A stretch of 64,000 bases of DNA from Pseudomonas sp. MF4836 (GCF_002018875.1 NZ_MVOL01000018.1:1-64000), one strand, 5' to 3'; positions 40,206 to 50,369 are shown, numbered from the stretch's first letter. Numbers and translations: made by a program. The notes: generated by a model from the letters alone, not told the origin.

Positions 40206-41582
40206 TTATAACGACTGGGCCAGTAGCTCCACCTGTTCCTGGCGTTCTGCCTGATTCAGCCGCGGCTGAGGGTTGAGCGACGACCACTGAGGGTGGGCCC
40301 GGGCCTTGTGCAGGGCTTCGGGCAGCTTGCCTTCGCGCCAGCTTTTGTCCTCCGGCGTCGCCACCTGGATGCTGTCCATGGCCGCATGCCCGCGCTGGTT
40401 CAGGGCCTGCACCAACTGCCGTTGGCGCAAGGCCAGCAGGCGCAGCACGCTGTCATCCACCGTCAGTTCGCGCTGGCCCTTGATCTTGCCCAGCAGGCGG
40501 CTGCCATAGCTGCGGGCGGTTTGCAGGGCGCCGCCGGCAATTGCACCGGCCAGCGCCGCCGCGCCCAGGGTCAGGCCGCCCACCAGCAGGTCGACGCCAG
40601 CCCCGGCGGCGGCCCCGGCCGCGATTCCGCTACCGACCCGAACCCCCAGTTGCTTGAGGGTTTCCGGGTTGAACAGGTCATCGCCCCAGCGTCCGTCCAG
40701 CAGCGGCAGGTCGCTGGCGGCGGCGTCTCCGGTGCGAAAGGCATAGAGCTTGAGCAGGGCTTCGACACAACGCTGCTCCCGTTGGCGGATGGCGCTGCGC
40801 AGTTCGCCGATGGCCTGTTGTTCCAGCGCCGCATCACTGGCCACGCTGCGGCGGCAGGCCGCGCAATCAATCAGCAATTCGGCGATCAGCCGCTTCGCGC
40901 TCTGCTCGCGGGCCTGGCGTTGTGCCTGTTGGTCTGCAACCAGCCGTTCCAGCTGCGGGCGCGAGCTTTCCAGGAGCAGGGCCAGGCTTTCATACAGCCT
41001 GCGCTCGCCGTCTTCCGGTGGCGCCACGCTGTCAAAACGCACCAGGGCGTGCAGCCCGAGTCGTGCCAGGGCTTCGCGCCAGTCAGGTTCGCGGTGGTTG
41101 GCGCTGCTGACAAAATTCAGCACCGGCAGCAGCGGCTTGCCGCAGCTGGCCAGTACTTGCAGCTCATCGCGGTACTTGGCCAGCACCGGTTCGCGGGCGT
41201 CGATCACATACAGCCCGGCGTCCGAGGCCAGCAACTGGCGCAGAACCTTGGCCTCCTGCTCGAAGCGCTGGCGAGCTTCGCTGCCTTCAAGAAACCGCGC
41301 CAGCCGCGCCGGGCCATCCAGGCGTTCGCCCGGGCGCTCCAGGCGTTCGAGGTAGTCGAGCAGGGCGATGGCGTCTTCCAGGCCAGGTGTGTCGTACAAC
41401 TCCAGCAGGGCTTCGCCGTCCACCGACAAGCGCGCGCCCTCGACATGCCGGGTGGTGCTCGGCCGGTGGGAGACTTCGCCGAAGCCGACATCCCGGGTCA
41501 GGGTGCGCAGCAGCGAGGTCTTGCCGACATTGGTGTGGCCGACCACCGCCAGTTTCAGGGGCGGTTTGCGGGTATCAGTCAT
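40206..41582 (-). CDS. GTPase with DUF3482 domain
   Basis: A 458-residue protein. The N-terminal GTPase has G1 GHTNVGKTSLL, G2 around TTRHVEG, and G3 DTPGLED; a C-terminal DUF3482 domain contains a glycine/alanine-rich hydrophobic segment (GSGIAAGAAAGAGVDLLVGG). It overlaps the DUF2868 gene by 8 bases, and the two families are regularly paired. The function is unknown. Confidence 0.85.
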   Translation of the reverse strand: MTDTRKPPLKLAVVGHTNVGKTSLLRTLTRDVGFGEVSHRPSTTRHVEGARLSVDGEALLELYDTPGLEDAIALLDYLERLERPGERLDGPARLARFLEGSEARQRFEQEAKVLRQLLASDAGLYVIDAREPVLAKYRDELQVLASCGKPLLPVLNFVSSANHREPDWREALARLGLHALVRFDSVAPPEDGERRLYESLALLLESSRPQLERLVADQQAQRQAREQSAKRLIAELLIDCAACRRSVASDAALEQQAIGELRSAIRQREQRCVEALLKLYAFRTGDAAASDLPLLDGRWGDDLFNPETLKQLGVRVGSGIAAGAAAGAGVDLLVGGLTLGAAALAGAIAGGALQTARSYGSRLLGKIKGQRELTVDDSVLRLLALRQRQLVQALNQRGHAAMDSIQVATPEDKSWREGKLPEALHKARAHPQWSSLNPQPRLNQAERQEQVELLAQSL

Positions 41583-42954
41583 GACCGGTCTCCAGCCAAC
41601 TCAAGGGGGCGCCATCGCTGAAGGGCAATTCCAACTGCTGCAGCGCAGCGTGCCAGTCGCCCAGGCGTTCGGCATCCAGGGCCTGGCCGGGCGGCGCCGG
41701 CAGCAACCAGGCGCGGCTGGCACCGGCATTGCGCGCCAGTTCGGCGATCAGCGCCAGGCTGCCGCGATCCGGCGAGCGCCGGGGGTCACAGGCGATGGCC
41801 AGGCGCGCCGGGGGGAAGCGGGTCATCTGTTCGAGGAGTTTTTGGCGCGACTCGCGGCTGTCGAGGATGCCGGCGTCTTTCACGCCGTGAGGCAATTGCG
41901 GTGGCCAGGGGTATTGGTCGTCGAGTTCGATGGCCACCAGCAGGGCGCCGTCGCTGTCCAGGGTGCCGGTCGCGCCTTCGACGCGATGCAACTGCTGTGG
42001 GGCGGCATCCTTGACCCCCAGGCGTTCGCTGCTCGGCATCAGCGCTTCGCGCAGTTGACTGTAGCCCGGCAGGTTGAGGTCCAGGCTCAGGGCCGCGCGG
42101 CCACGCTTCCATCGCCACAGGCACAGCAGGGCCAGCAGCAGGCGCGGCAGCAGGCCGTAAACCAGCACCACGCCAACCAGCCATGCGGCCCAGGCCTGGC
42201 GGGCGTTTTCGATATTCAGGGCGCTGTCGCCACTGGCGCGGATCATGGCCTCGCTGGGGAGGCTGAAGCCGATCAGCGCGGGCAGGGCGCCCAGGGCCTG
42301 GGTCAGGGCGACGAAGGTGTCGCCGCGCAGTATGGTGGTTTCCCAGACAAAGCCGTAGCGCCGGGTAGCCATCAGCGTCAGCAACAGCACCAGGGCGCTG
42401 AGCATCGCCAGCAGCCACAGGCCATGCACCAGCAGGCCGATGGCCCAGCGATTGAGCTTTTTGCGTTGCAGCAACAGCAGCAGGGCCGGCGCCAGCTGCG
42501 CGGCCTTGGCGTCGCGCGCGAGTTTCTCGCTGAGCCACAGCCACAAACGGCCAAGGCTGGCGCCGTGTTCGCCGGCGAACAGCAGGCCCAGGGCCCAGCT
42601 CAGGAGCAGGATCAGGTTCAGACCGAGCAGGCTGCCCAGGGCCCAGAACACATTGACCGGGAGCTGACCGTCACCCAGGGCGGCGAACGCCAGGCCGGCG
42701 CCGCTGATGATCGCCAGCAGCGCCATGGCCAGCAGCGCCAGGCGCGCGCCTTGCAGCCAATGGCCCAGGGCCTCGCTCAGGCCATCGCGGTCGGCCAGCC
42801 AGCGGGCGCGGGCGTGGACCCGGGTTGCCAGGTCGCCGCCGGCGTGGCGGGCCAGGCGATTGGCTTCCTGATCCTCGAGTGTGCCGGCGTGTTCCTCGCG
42901 CAGGCGCACGGTTTCGGTGAGCCAGAGTTGTTGCAGGGGCGTCAGGTCTGTCAC
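41575..42954 (-). CDS. DUF2868 membrane protein
   Basis: A 459-residue protein with four or five membrane helices in the first half (such as LALLAMALLAIISGAGLAFA and VGVVLVYGLLPRLLLALLCL) and a soluble C-terminus. It is the partner of the GTPase at 40206-41582, in one operon. The function is unknown. Confidence 0.82.
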   Translation of the reverse strand: MTDLTPLQQLWLTETVRLREEHAGTLEDQEANRLARHAGGDLATRVHARARWLADRDGLSEALGHWLQGARLALLAMALLAIISGAGLAFAALGDGQLPVNVFWALGSLLGLNLILLLSWALGLLFAGEHGASLGRLWLWLSEKLARDAKAAQLAPALLLLLQRKKLNRWAIGLLVHGLWLLAMLSALVLLLTLMATRRYGFVWETTILRGDTFVALTQALGALPALIGFSLPSEAMIRASGDSALNIENARQAWAAWLVGVVLVYGLLPRLLLALLCLWRWKRGRAALSLDLNLPGYSQLREALMPSSERLGVKDAAPQQLHRVEGATGTLDSDGALLVAIELDDQYPWPPQLPHGVKDAGILDSRESRQKLLEQMTRFPPARLAIACDPRRSPDRGSLALIAELARNAGASRAWLLPAPPGQALDAERLGDWHAALQQLELPFSDGAPLSWLETGHD

Positions 42955-43050
42955 GCGGTGGTCCGTTGCTCAAATGTGCGCTGAGCATAACCGCTGTCAC
43001 GCTGATCGGGGTACGTGGCGAGGGCGCGAGCCTCTGGTATCCTCGCCGCC

Positions 43051-43563
43051 ATGAAAAAAACTCTCCCCCTCAGCCTGATCGCAGCCCTCGGTGAAAACCG
43101 TGTGATCGGCGTCGACAACAGCATGCCCTGGCACTTGCCGGGGGATTTCAAATACTTCAAGGCCACCACCCTGGGCAAGCCGATCATCATGGGGCGCAAG
43201 ACCTGGGACTCCCTGGGTCGGCCGCTTCCGGGTCGCTTGAATATTGTGGTCAGCCGTCAGGCGCAGCTGCAGCTCGAAGGGGCCGAGGTCTTTCCATCGC
43301 TGGAGGCCGCCGTGGCCCGGGCCGAGGAATGGGCGCTGGAGCAGGGCGCCAGCGAGCTGATGCTGATTGGCGGGGCGCAGTTGTACAGTCAAGGGCTGGC
43401 GCACGCCGACCGCCTGTACCTGACCCGCGTGGCGTTGAGCCCGGAGGGGGACGCGTGGTTCCCCGAGTTCGATCAGCAGCAGTGGCAGTTGGTGTCGGAC
43501 CTGCCGAGCCCGGCCGAAGGCGACAAGCCCGCCTATAGTTTTGAGGTCTGGGAGCGGCGGTAG
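43051..43563 (+). CDS. folA: Dihydrofolate reductase
   Basis: A 170-residue enzyme with start at 43051 (MKKTLPLSLIAALGENRVIG). It shows MPWHLPGDFKYFKATTLGKP with the catalytic acidic residue, IIMGRKTWDSLGRPLPGR, and LMLIGGAQLYSQGL. It makes tetrahydrofolate, the product being used up by thymidylate synthase, whose gene is broken 13 kb upstream. The two are commonly near each other in Pseudomonas. Confidence 0.95.
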   Translation: MKKTLPLSLIAALGENRVIGVDNSMPWHLPGDFKYFKATTLGKPIIMGRKTWDSLGRPLPGRLNIVVSRQAQLQLEGAEVFPSLEAAVARAEEWALEQGASELMLIGGAQLYSQGLAHADRLYLTRVALSPEGDAWFPEFDQQQWQLVSDLPSPAEGDKPAYSFEVWERR

Positions 43564-43677
43564 CCGCTGCCGCGAGGCTCGGGCCGCGTTTGGACGCTGG
43601 CCCTGAGCAGCTACATCCCTGTACCTGACACTCCCACGTCGCCCATTCTGCTCTCGCGCTGCTCGGCAGCGGCTACG
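43560..43677. repeat. REP-like inverted pair after folA
   Basis: GTAGCCGCTGCCGCGAGGCT at 43560 and GCTCGGCAGCGGCTACG ending at 43677 form an inverted pair around about 70 bases. The family is the same as at 40171-40199. It could end both convergent transcripts. Confidence 0.65.
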
Positions 43678-43679
43678 GG

Positions 43680-45071
43680 TCAGGCTTGGGCCAGTTCTTC
43701 GTGTTCGTCGGCGTTGAGCAGGGTTTTGTCGGTTTGAGCCATGACTTGGCTGGTGATGGCGCCGGCGGTGATCGAGCCGCTGACGTTGAGGGCGGTGCGG
43801 CCCATGTCGATCAACGGTTCCACCGAAATAAGCAGCGCCACCAGGGACACCGGCAAGCCCATGGCCGGCAGCACGATCAGCGCGGCAAAGGTCGCGCCGC
43901 CACCCACCCCGGCCACGCCGGCCGAACTCAGGGTCACGATGGCTACCAGGGTCGCGATCCACAGCGGGTCCAGCGGGTTGATGCCCACGGTCGGAGCCAC
44001 CATCACCGCCAGCATCGCCGGGTACAGGCCGGCGCAGCCGTTCTGGCCGATGGTGGCGCCAAACGAGGCGGCAAAGCTGGCGATGGACTGCGGGATACCC
44101 AGGCGCCGGGTCTGGGCTTCGATGCTCAGCGGGATGCTCGCGGCACTGGAGCGGCTGGTGAAGGCGAAGGTCAGCACCGGCCAGATCTTGCGGAAGAAGC
44201 GCAGCGGGTTGATCCCGGCCAGGGACACCAGCACACCGTGGACCACAAACATCAGGCCCAGGCCGAGGTAGGACACCACCACGAAACTGCCGAGCTTGAT
44301 GATGTCCTGCAGGTTGGAGCCGGCCACGACCTTGGTCATCAGCGCCAGCACACCGTAGGGCGTGAGCTTCATCACCAGGCGCACCAGGCGGGTGACCCAG
44401 GCTTGCAGGGTATCGATGGCGTTGACCACTTTCTGGCCTTTCTCGACATCGTCCTTGAGCAGTTGCAGGGCGGCCACGCCGAGGAAGGCGGCGAAGATCA
44501 CCACGCTGATGATCGAGGTCGGCTTGGCCCGGGCCAGGTCGGCGAAGGGGTTCTGCGGAATGAACGACAGCAGCAACTGCGGCACATTGAGGTCGGCGAC
44601 CTTGCCCGCGTAATCGCTCTGGATCACCTGCAGGCGGGCCATCTCCTGGGTGCCGGCCACCAGGCCTTCGGCGGTGAGGCCGAACAGATTGGTCAGGCCG
44701 ATACCGATCAGTGCGGCAATTGCGGTGGTGAACAGCAGGGTGCCGATGGTCAGGAAGCTGATCTTGCCCAGGGACGAGGCGTTATGCAGACGGGCCACGG
44801 CGCTGAGGATCGACGCGAACACCAGCGGGATCACGATCATTTGCAGCAACTGCACGTAGCCGTTGCCGACCAGGTCGAACCAGCCGATCGAGGCCTTGAG
44901 CACCGGGTTGCCCGCGCCATAGATGCTGTGCAGGGCGACCCCGAACAGCACGCCGAGGACCAGTGCCAGCAGCACTTTCTTGGCCAGGCTCCAGGAGCTG
45001 TGGCGGGTTTGCGCCAGGCCCAGCAGCAAGGCGAGGAATACCAGCAGATTGAGGATCAGCGGCAGATTCAT
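43680..45071 (-). CDS. tcyP: L-cystine:cation symporter TcyP-type
   Basis: A 463-residue dicarboxylate/amino-acid:cation symporter family protein with about ten membrane segments. IVIPLVFASILSAVARLHNA, FTSRSSAASIPLSIEAQTRR and GAFATIGQNG-like FGATIGQNGCAGLYP are family hallmarks. It matches the TcyP/YdjN cystine subfamily; the substrate is assigned by similarity. It faces folA. Confidence 0.85.
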   Translation of the reverse strand: MNLPLILNLLVFLALLLGLAQTRHSSWSLAKKVLLALVLGVLFGVALHSIYGAGNPVLKASIGWFDLVGNGYVQLLQMIVIPLVFASILSAVARLHNASSLGKISFLTIGTLLFTTAIAALIGIGLTNLFGLTAEGLVAGTQEMARLQVIQSDYAGKVADLNVPQLLLSFIPQNPFADLARAKPTSIISVVIFAAFLGVAALQLLKDDVEKGQKVVNAIDTLQAWVTRLVRLVMKLTPYGVLALMTKVVAGSNLQDIIKLGSFVVVSYLGLGLMFVVHGVLVSLAGINPLRFFRKIWPVLTFAFTSRSSAASIPLSIEAQTRRLGIPQSIASFAASFGATIGQNGCAGLYPAMLAVMVAPTVGINPLDPLWIATLVAIVTLSSAGVAGVGGGATFAALIVLPAMGLPVSLVALLISVEPLIDMGRTALNVSGSITAGAITSQVMAQTDKTLLNADEHEELAQA

Positions 45072-45312
45072 TGAAGCTCCGAAAAGATAGGTGCCAATCG
45101 CGTGTGGCTGCGATTGCGAACCGGAAATCCTAACAGCTTGATAACTAAAAGATTTAATACCAAAAAAGCAGGTTGACTGTCGTTTTTGGAATAAGCGGCT
45201 GGCGCGCAGACGAATGTCGGTGGCGGAATCAGGACGCAGGCGGTCGCGTCGAGACGAGGATCGTCACACTTATTTGTTAGCGTCGATCTCTTTGAATCAG
45301 GGAGAACCGCCG

Positions 45313-46371
45313 ATGAAACTTGCTCCGAAATTTCTGGCTGTCGCACTCTGCCTGGGCCTGGCTGGCCAGGCCCTTGCCGCTACCGAACTCAAGCACTGGC
45401 CGGCGGCGCAGGCCAAGCAGCTGGACGCGATGATCGCGGCCAACGCCAACAAGGGTAACTACGCGGTGTTCGACATGGACAACACCAGTTACCGCTACGA
45501 CCTGGAAGAATCTCTGCTGCCCTTTATGGAGAACAAGGGCCTGATCACCCGCGAGACCCTCGACCCGTCACTGAAACTGATGCCGTTCAAGGACACCGCC
45601 GAGCACAAGGAAAGCCTGTTCAGCTACTACTACCGCCTTTGTGAAGTCGACGACATGGTCTGCTACCCCTGGGTCGCGCAGGTGTTCTCGGGTTTCACCC
45701 TCAAGGAACTCAAGGGCTACGTCGACGAGCTGATGGCGTCCGGCAAGCCGGTGCCGAGCACCTATTACGACGGCGACGTGGTCAAGACCATCGAGGTCAA
45801 CCCGCCCAAGGTCTTCACCGGCCAGGCCGAGCTGTACAACAAGCTGATGGAGAACGGCATCGAGGTCTACGTGATGACCGCCGCTTCCGAAGAGCTGGTG
45901 CGCATGGTCGCCGCCGATCCCAAGTACGGCTACAACGTCAAGCCGCAGAACGTGATCGGCGTGACCACCCTGCTCAAGGATCGCAAGACCGGCGCCCTGA
46001 CCACCGCGCGCAAGCAGATCAGCGACGGCAAATATGACGAGAAGGCCAACCTCGGCCTGGAGCTGACCCCCTACCTGTGGACCCCGGCCACCTGGATGGC
46101 AGGCAAGCACGCGGCGATCCTGACCTACATCGACGAGTGGAAGAAACCGGTGCTGGTGGGCGGCGACACCCCGACCAGCGATGGCTACATGCTGTTTCAC
46201 GATGTGGACGTGGCCAAGGGCGGCATCCACCTGTGGATCAATCGCAAGGACAAGTACATGACCCAACTCAACGGCATGATGGTCAAGCACGCCGCCGCCC
46301 AGGCCAAGGAAGGGCTGCCGGTGACTGCCGACAAGAACTGGGTGATCGTCAAGCCCGAGGACATTCAGTAA
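45313..46371 (+). CDS. pchP: Phosphorylcholine phosphatase-type HAD protein
   Basis: A 352-residue HAD phosphatase. The signal peptide (MKLAPKFLAVALCLGLAGQA, cleaved near ALA) sends it to the periplasm. HAD motif I is FDMDNTSYRYD, motif II YVMTAASEE, and motif IV GGDTPTSDGYM. It is similar to P. aeruginosa PchP, which removes phosphate from phosphorylcholine released by phospholipase C. GGGAGAA lies upstream of the start. It stands alone. Confidence 0.88.
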   Translation: MKLAPKFLAVALCLGLAGQALAATELKHWPAAQAKQLDAMIAANANKGNYAVFDMDNTSYRYDLEESLLPFMENKGLITRETLDPSLKLMPFKDTAEHKESLFSYYYRLCEVDDMVCYPWVAQVFSGFTLKELKGYVDELMASGKPVPSTYYDGDVVKTIEVNPPKVFTGQAELYNKLMENGIEVYVMTAASEELVRMVAADPKYGYNVKPQNVIGVTTLLKDRKTGALTTARKQISDGKYDEKANLGLELTPYLWTPATWMAGKHAAILTYIDEWKKPVLVGGDTPTSDGYMLFHDVDVAKGGIHLWINRKDKYMTQLNGMMVKHAAAQAKEGLPVTADKNWVIVKPEDIQ

Positions 46372-46560
46372 CCCGGTGACCGACGCCGGATCCTGCAGCC
46401 TCCGGTTGCGGGTGCCGGCTCGGGGTTGTGGATAAGATCGTTGCAGAGTGTTTCAACTTGTGACAAATAAAGGCCCTCTGCCATAATCGCCGCCGCTTAA
46501 CGCCGCGGCTTGTTCCTTGCGTGCTGGGCTCCCTTCCGTCTGCGCGTAATGGAATACGTT

Positions 46561-47961
46561 GTGAGCTATCTCTCGATCGAATTCGGCTTCTGCTTCATCC
46601 TGTTTTTCGTCCTGTACTGGTGCCTGTGCGCGAGCCCGCGTCTACAGAACGTGCTGCTATTGGGCGCGAGCTACGCGATCCTCGCCAGCTTCAGCCTGAA
46701 CTTCCTGTACATCCTGCTCGGCTATACCAGCCTGGTGTACCTGCTGGGGCTGTTGAGCCATCGGTATCCGGGGCGTGGCTGGGTCAATGGCTTGATGCTG
46801 TTGCTGGTGCTCGGCACCTTCTACCTGTTCAAGTACCAGGACTTCTTTACCAGCAGCCTGCAAAGCGCCCTGGCCCAGTTCGGCCTGGAAGTGTCGGTGC
46901 CGCTGCTGGAAGTGCTGCTGCCGGTGGGGCTGTCGTTCTATACCTTTCATTCGGTCAGCTACCTGGTGTCGATCAACCGGCGCGAGATGAACCCGGCATC
47001 GCCCTTCGACCTGGCGCTGTACCTGGCATTTTTCCCAAGTCTGATCGCCGGCCCGGTGAACCGTGCCAGCCACATGCTGCCGCAGATCCGCCCGCAAACC
47101 GTGCGCCAGGTGCTGGAGCCGCAGCGTGCCTTGGGCCTGATTGCCCTGGCGGTGGTCAAACTGTTTTTCCTCAGCTCGTGGCTGGCCAATGAATGGGTCG
47201 ACCCGGTGTTCGAGAGCCCGGTGAGCTTTTCCGCCGAGCAGATTCTGCGCAGCGTCTACGGCTACTCGTTCCTGATTTACTTCAACTTCAGCGGTTACAC
47301 CGACCTGGTGACCGGCATCGCGCTGCTCCTGGGCTTCCGTCTGCCGGAGAACTTCAACTTTCCCTACGCGGCACGCAACCTCAAGGAATTCTGGGGCCGC
47401 TGGCACATCAGCCTGTCGACCTTTATCCGCGACTACGTGTACATCCCCCTGGGCGGTAACCGCCGGGGCGTGTGGCGCGGCAACCTGAACATGCTGCTGG
47501 CGATGCTGATTTCCGGGCTGTGGCACGGCGCCAGCGCCAACTTCATTATCTGGGGTGCCCTGCACGGCATCGGCCTGGCGCTGTACAAGCTCTTCAGCCA
47601 ATGGCTGCCGCAGCGCCCGACCTGGATCGGCGCCGACCTGCTGGCCCGTTTGCTGACCTTCCACTATGTGGCGTTTGCCTGGATTTTCTTCCGCTGTGCG
47701 TCCTTCAGCGATGCCATGGACATGTTCGCCGGCCTTGGCAACCTGTCGCTGGCCGGCTTGACCAGCCAGGGCGCCTCGCTCCTGGCGTGCCTGCTGTTTG
47801 TCGCCCTTTACCCGCAGATCGTGGCGCTGTTGCGCCGCCTGTTCGATGCCAGTACCCGGTTGCCGTGGCTGCTGTATCCGCTGCCGTTGGGGTTGTTCAT
47901 TTGCTTGGTCATCTTTGCCTCGCCGTCGGGCGTACCGGGGTTTATCTATGCCAGTTTCTAA
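46561..47961 (+). CDS. MBOAT-family O-acyltransferase (AlgI-like)
   Basis: A 466-residue polytopic acyltransferase. The conserved His lies in SGLWHGASANFIIWG, and WGRWHISLSTFIRDYVYIPL is the family signature. Such proteins move acetyl groups across the inner membrane for polysaccharide or cell-wall O-acetylation. The start is taken as GTG 46561 with GGAA upstream; ATG 46549 is an alternative. It overlaps the next gene by 14 bases, which gives a transferase-plus-SGNH cluster. Confidence 0.87.
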   Translation: MSYLSIEFGFCFILFFVLYWCLCASPRLQNVLLLGASYAILASFSLNFLYILLGYTSLVYLLGLLSHRYPGRGWVNGLMLLLVLGTFYLFKYQDFFTSSLQSALAQFGLEVSVPLLEVLLPVGLSFYTFHSVSYLVSINRREMNPASPFDLALYLAFFPSLIAGPVNRASHMLPQIRPQTVRQVLEPQRALGLIALAVVKLFFLSSWLANEWVDPVFESPVSFSAEQILRSVYGYSFLIYFNFSGYTDLVTGIALLLGFRLPENFNFPYAARNLKEFWGRWHISLSTFIRDYVYIPLGGNRRGVWRGNLNMLLAMLISGLWHGASANFIIWGALHGIGLALYKLFSQWLPQRPTWIGADLLARLLTFHYVAFAWIFFRCASFSDAMDMFAGLGNLSLAGLTSQGASLLACLLFVALYPQIVALLRRLFDASTRLPWLLYPLPLGLFICLVIFASPSGVPGFIYASF

Positions 47962-49141
47962 CAGGTCGCCGTGGTTGAGCAGCCAGGGCGCTGCCGCCAA
48001 AGTGCTGTACGCCGTGCTGGTCATCAGCCTGATGCTGGTGTGGTTCAACCAGAACTCGATCCGCCTGTACTGCCAGCAGAAGTACCACGAGGGCTGCGAG
48101 ATTCCCGGGCTGGCGCAGAACCCGCAGTGGCGTTGGGGCGCGCAGTTGAACCAGACGCTGGAGGATGGCCGGCAACGGCTGGTCAGCCAGTTCACCGGGC
48201 ACGACGGGCTTGACCTGGTGGCCCAGGCCGAAGCCTCGGAAGACGAGCCGCTGGCGCCATTGCCGACCCTTGCCCCGACCTCTGTCGAGCCGGTGGTCCT
48301 GGCACCCGCAGCGCCGGCCGCGCACCCGGCCAGCCATCCGGTGGCGGTCCAGGCGCCGGTACACGAACCGGCCCAGCCGGCCGTGCACGAGCCGGTGCAT
48401 GAACCTGCAGTGGCCGTAGCGGTCGAACCGTCGACCCAGGCCAGCCCCACCCCTGGTGACAGTGCCCAGGTCACGCCGTTGATGGCGTCCCTGGCCTTGG
48501 GCGATGAAGTTTTTTTTGTCGGTGACTCGCTGATGCAAGGCGTGGCGCCGCACATGGCCAATACCTTGCGCAAACGCTACAACGTCAAAAGCGTGAACCT
48601 CAGCCGGCAGAGCACGGGGTTGGCCTACCCGAACTTTTTCAACTGGCCCAAGACCGTGGAAAGCACCCTGGCCGCCAACCCGAACATCCGCCTGATGGTG
48701 ATTTTCCTCGGGCCCAACGACCCGTGGGACATGCCCGATGGCAAAGGCAAACCCTTCCTGCGCTTCAAGGCGCCGGACTGGGAAGTGGCTTACCGCCAGC
48801 GCATCGATTCGATCCTCGACGCCGCGCGCGAGCACAACGTGCAGGTGATCTGGGTCGGCCCGCCGAACATGGAGAAAGCCAAGCTGTCGGCGGCCATGGC
48901 CTACCTCAACGTGCTGTATAAAAGCCAGATCGAGCAGTACCACCAGCACTTTGTCTCGGCCAACGAGATCCTGGGCTATCAGAACGACCAGTTCTCCTAT
49001 TACCTGACGGACGCCAACCAGAAGAAGGTCAAGACCCGGGTCGATGACGGCATCCACTTCACCCCTACCGGGCAACGGCTGATCGCCGAACGCGTGATCT
49101 CCATGATCAACTTTCCAACCCAACAAATAACGGAGCACTGA
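47948..49141 (+). CDS. SGNH-type protein, membrane-anchored, with His-Glu-Pro linker
   Basis: A 397-residue protein. One N-terminal membrane anchor (VLYAVLVISLMLVWF) is followed by a linker rich in Ala, Pro, His and Glu at about residues 100-160 (APVHEPAQPAVHEPVHEP), then an SGNH domain: FVGDSLMQG (block I), IFLGPND (block III) and DGIHFTPTGQRL (block V). It likely transfers or removes acetyl groups in the periplasm with its MBOAT partner. Confidence 0.85.
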   Translation: MPVSNRSPWLSSQGAAAKVLYAVLVISLMLVWFNQNSIRLYCQQKYHEGCEIPGLAQNPQWRWGAQLNQTLEDGRQRLVSQFTGHDGLDLVAQAEASEDEPLAPLPTLAPTSVEPVVLAPAAPAAHPASHPVAVQAPVHEPAQPAVHEPVHEPAVAVAVEPSTQASPTPGDSAQVTPLMASLALGDEVFFVGDSLMQGVAPHMANTLRKRYNVKSVNLSRQSTGLAYPNFFNWPKTVESTLAANPNIRLMVIFLGPNDPWDMPDGKGKPFLRFKAPDWEVAYRQRIDSILDAAREHNVQVIWVGPPNMEKAKLSAAMAYLNVLYKSQIEQYHQHFVSANEILGYQNDQFSYYLTDANQKKVKTRVDDGIHFTPTGQRLIAERVISMINFPTQQITEH

Positions 49142-49142
49142 C

Positions 49143-50369
49143 ATGCGGCGACTGCACGGCATTGCGCTGTTGTTGAGCATTACCCTGCTGAGCAGTTGTA
49201 GCCCTACCTCCCAGGTCCAAGCCACTCCCGCGGCGGGCGCCGGTAAACCGGGTGTGGCCTCGAAGAAAATCCTCCCGGTGCCGGGCAGCGACCCGAACCT
49301 TGCCTTGCTGGCGCGCAAGTTCAGCACCTCGGATCGCACCCCGATCAGCATCGTGCAACTGGGCGACTCGCACACCGCGGCCGACCTGTTCAGCGGTGAA
49401 ATGCGCCGTTTGTTACAGGCACAGTACGGTGACGGCGGTATCGGCTTTATCGCCGCCACGCCGGTACCGGGGACCCGCTATGAGCGGGTGATCCTCAACG
49501 TGGCCAAGCGTCAGTGGTCGCTGGTTTCGGCGCGTAATCAGCAGAGCACTCAGTTTCCCCTGGGCGGTTATCTGTCGTTGCCCCAGACCCCGGGGGCCAA
49601 GGTACAGATCCGCGAGCGCGAGCCCAGCCGCCAGCAGTACCGGGTGTCAGCGCTGTACCAGGCCACCACTAACAGCACCCTCAAGGCCCAGTCCAACCTG
49701 ACCCAGGCCACCCGCATGCTGGCCGCCACGGGTGGGCAATGGCGCTTCAGCCCGCCGTTCAACAACCTGAGCATGCCCATGGAGCTGAGCGTCGCCAACA
49801 ACTCGGGCCTGGCCCTGGGCGGCTGGAATATCCTCGGGCAGAAGAGCGCCGGAGTGATCTATTCGTCGCTGGGCATCAACGGCGCGCGCCTGGATGTGGT
49901 GGATAAATGGCAGCCGGGTTGGGCCGATGCGCTCAAGGCCCTGCGCCCGGACATGGTGATCCTGGCCTATGGCACCAACGAGGCGTTCGATGATGACCTG
50001 GAGCTGGACAAGTACCGCGCCCAGTTGCAGGACAAAATCACCCTGTTGCGCAAAACCCTGCCCAAGGCGGTGATTCTGCTGGTCGGTCCACCGGACTCGA
50101 TCAAGCGCCGTGGTGCTGGTTCCTGCGCCGCCGCGCAGCCGCAGCCCCTGCGCCAACTGGTGCGGATCCAGAAGGACCTGGCGCAGCGTAACCGCACCCT
50201 GTTCTGGGACTGGCAGGCCTTTATGGGCGGCCCATGCTCCATCAGCCAATGGCAATCCAACGAACTGGCGCGAAACGACCTGGTGCACCTGACGGCCGAT
50301 GGCTACCGCAAGAGCGCCGATGGCCTGTACCGTTTCCTGCGTGAGCAATTGGGCCAGCCTGTACCCTAG
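49143..50369 (+). CDS. SGNH-type lipoprotein of the O-acetylation cluster
   Basis: A 408-residue protein with a lipoprotein signal ending LLSSC (Cys near residue 19). The SGNH catalytic blocks are QLGDSHTAADLF (Ser), AYGTNEAFDDD (Asn) and NDLVHLTADGYRKSADGL (Asp-x-x-His). It starts one base after the previous stop. It is presumably a partner acetyl-transferase or esterase at the outer membrane. Confidence 0.85.
   Translation: MRRLHGIALLLSITLLSSCSPTSQVQATPAAGAGKPGVASKKILPVPGSDPNLALLARKFSTSDRTPISIVQLGDSHTAADLFSGEMRRLLQAQYGDGGIGFIAATPVPGTRYERVILNVAKRQWSLVSARNQQSTQFPLGGYLSLPQTPGAKVQIREREPSRQQYRVSALYQATTNSTLKAQSNLTQATRMLAATGGQWRFSPPFNNLSMPMELSVANNSGLALGGWNILGQKSAGVIYSSLGINGARLDVVDKWQPGWADALKALRPDMVILAYGTNEAFDDDLELDKYRAQLQDKITLLRKTLPKAVILLVGPPDSIKRRGAGSCAAAQPQPLRQLVRIQKDLAQRNRTLFWDWQAFMGGPCSISQWQSNELARNDLVHLTADGYRKSADGLYRFLREQLGQPVP

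Noticed and set aside
43686..45074. A 462-residue plus-strand frame
   Set aside because: It is entirely antisense to the cystine symporter, rich in Gln/Gly/His and without family sequence.
46657..48573. A 638-residue minus-strand frame
   Set aside because: Antisense to the MBOAT and SGNH genes; composition is typical of a G+C-rich shadow frame.
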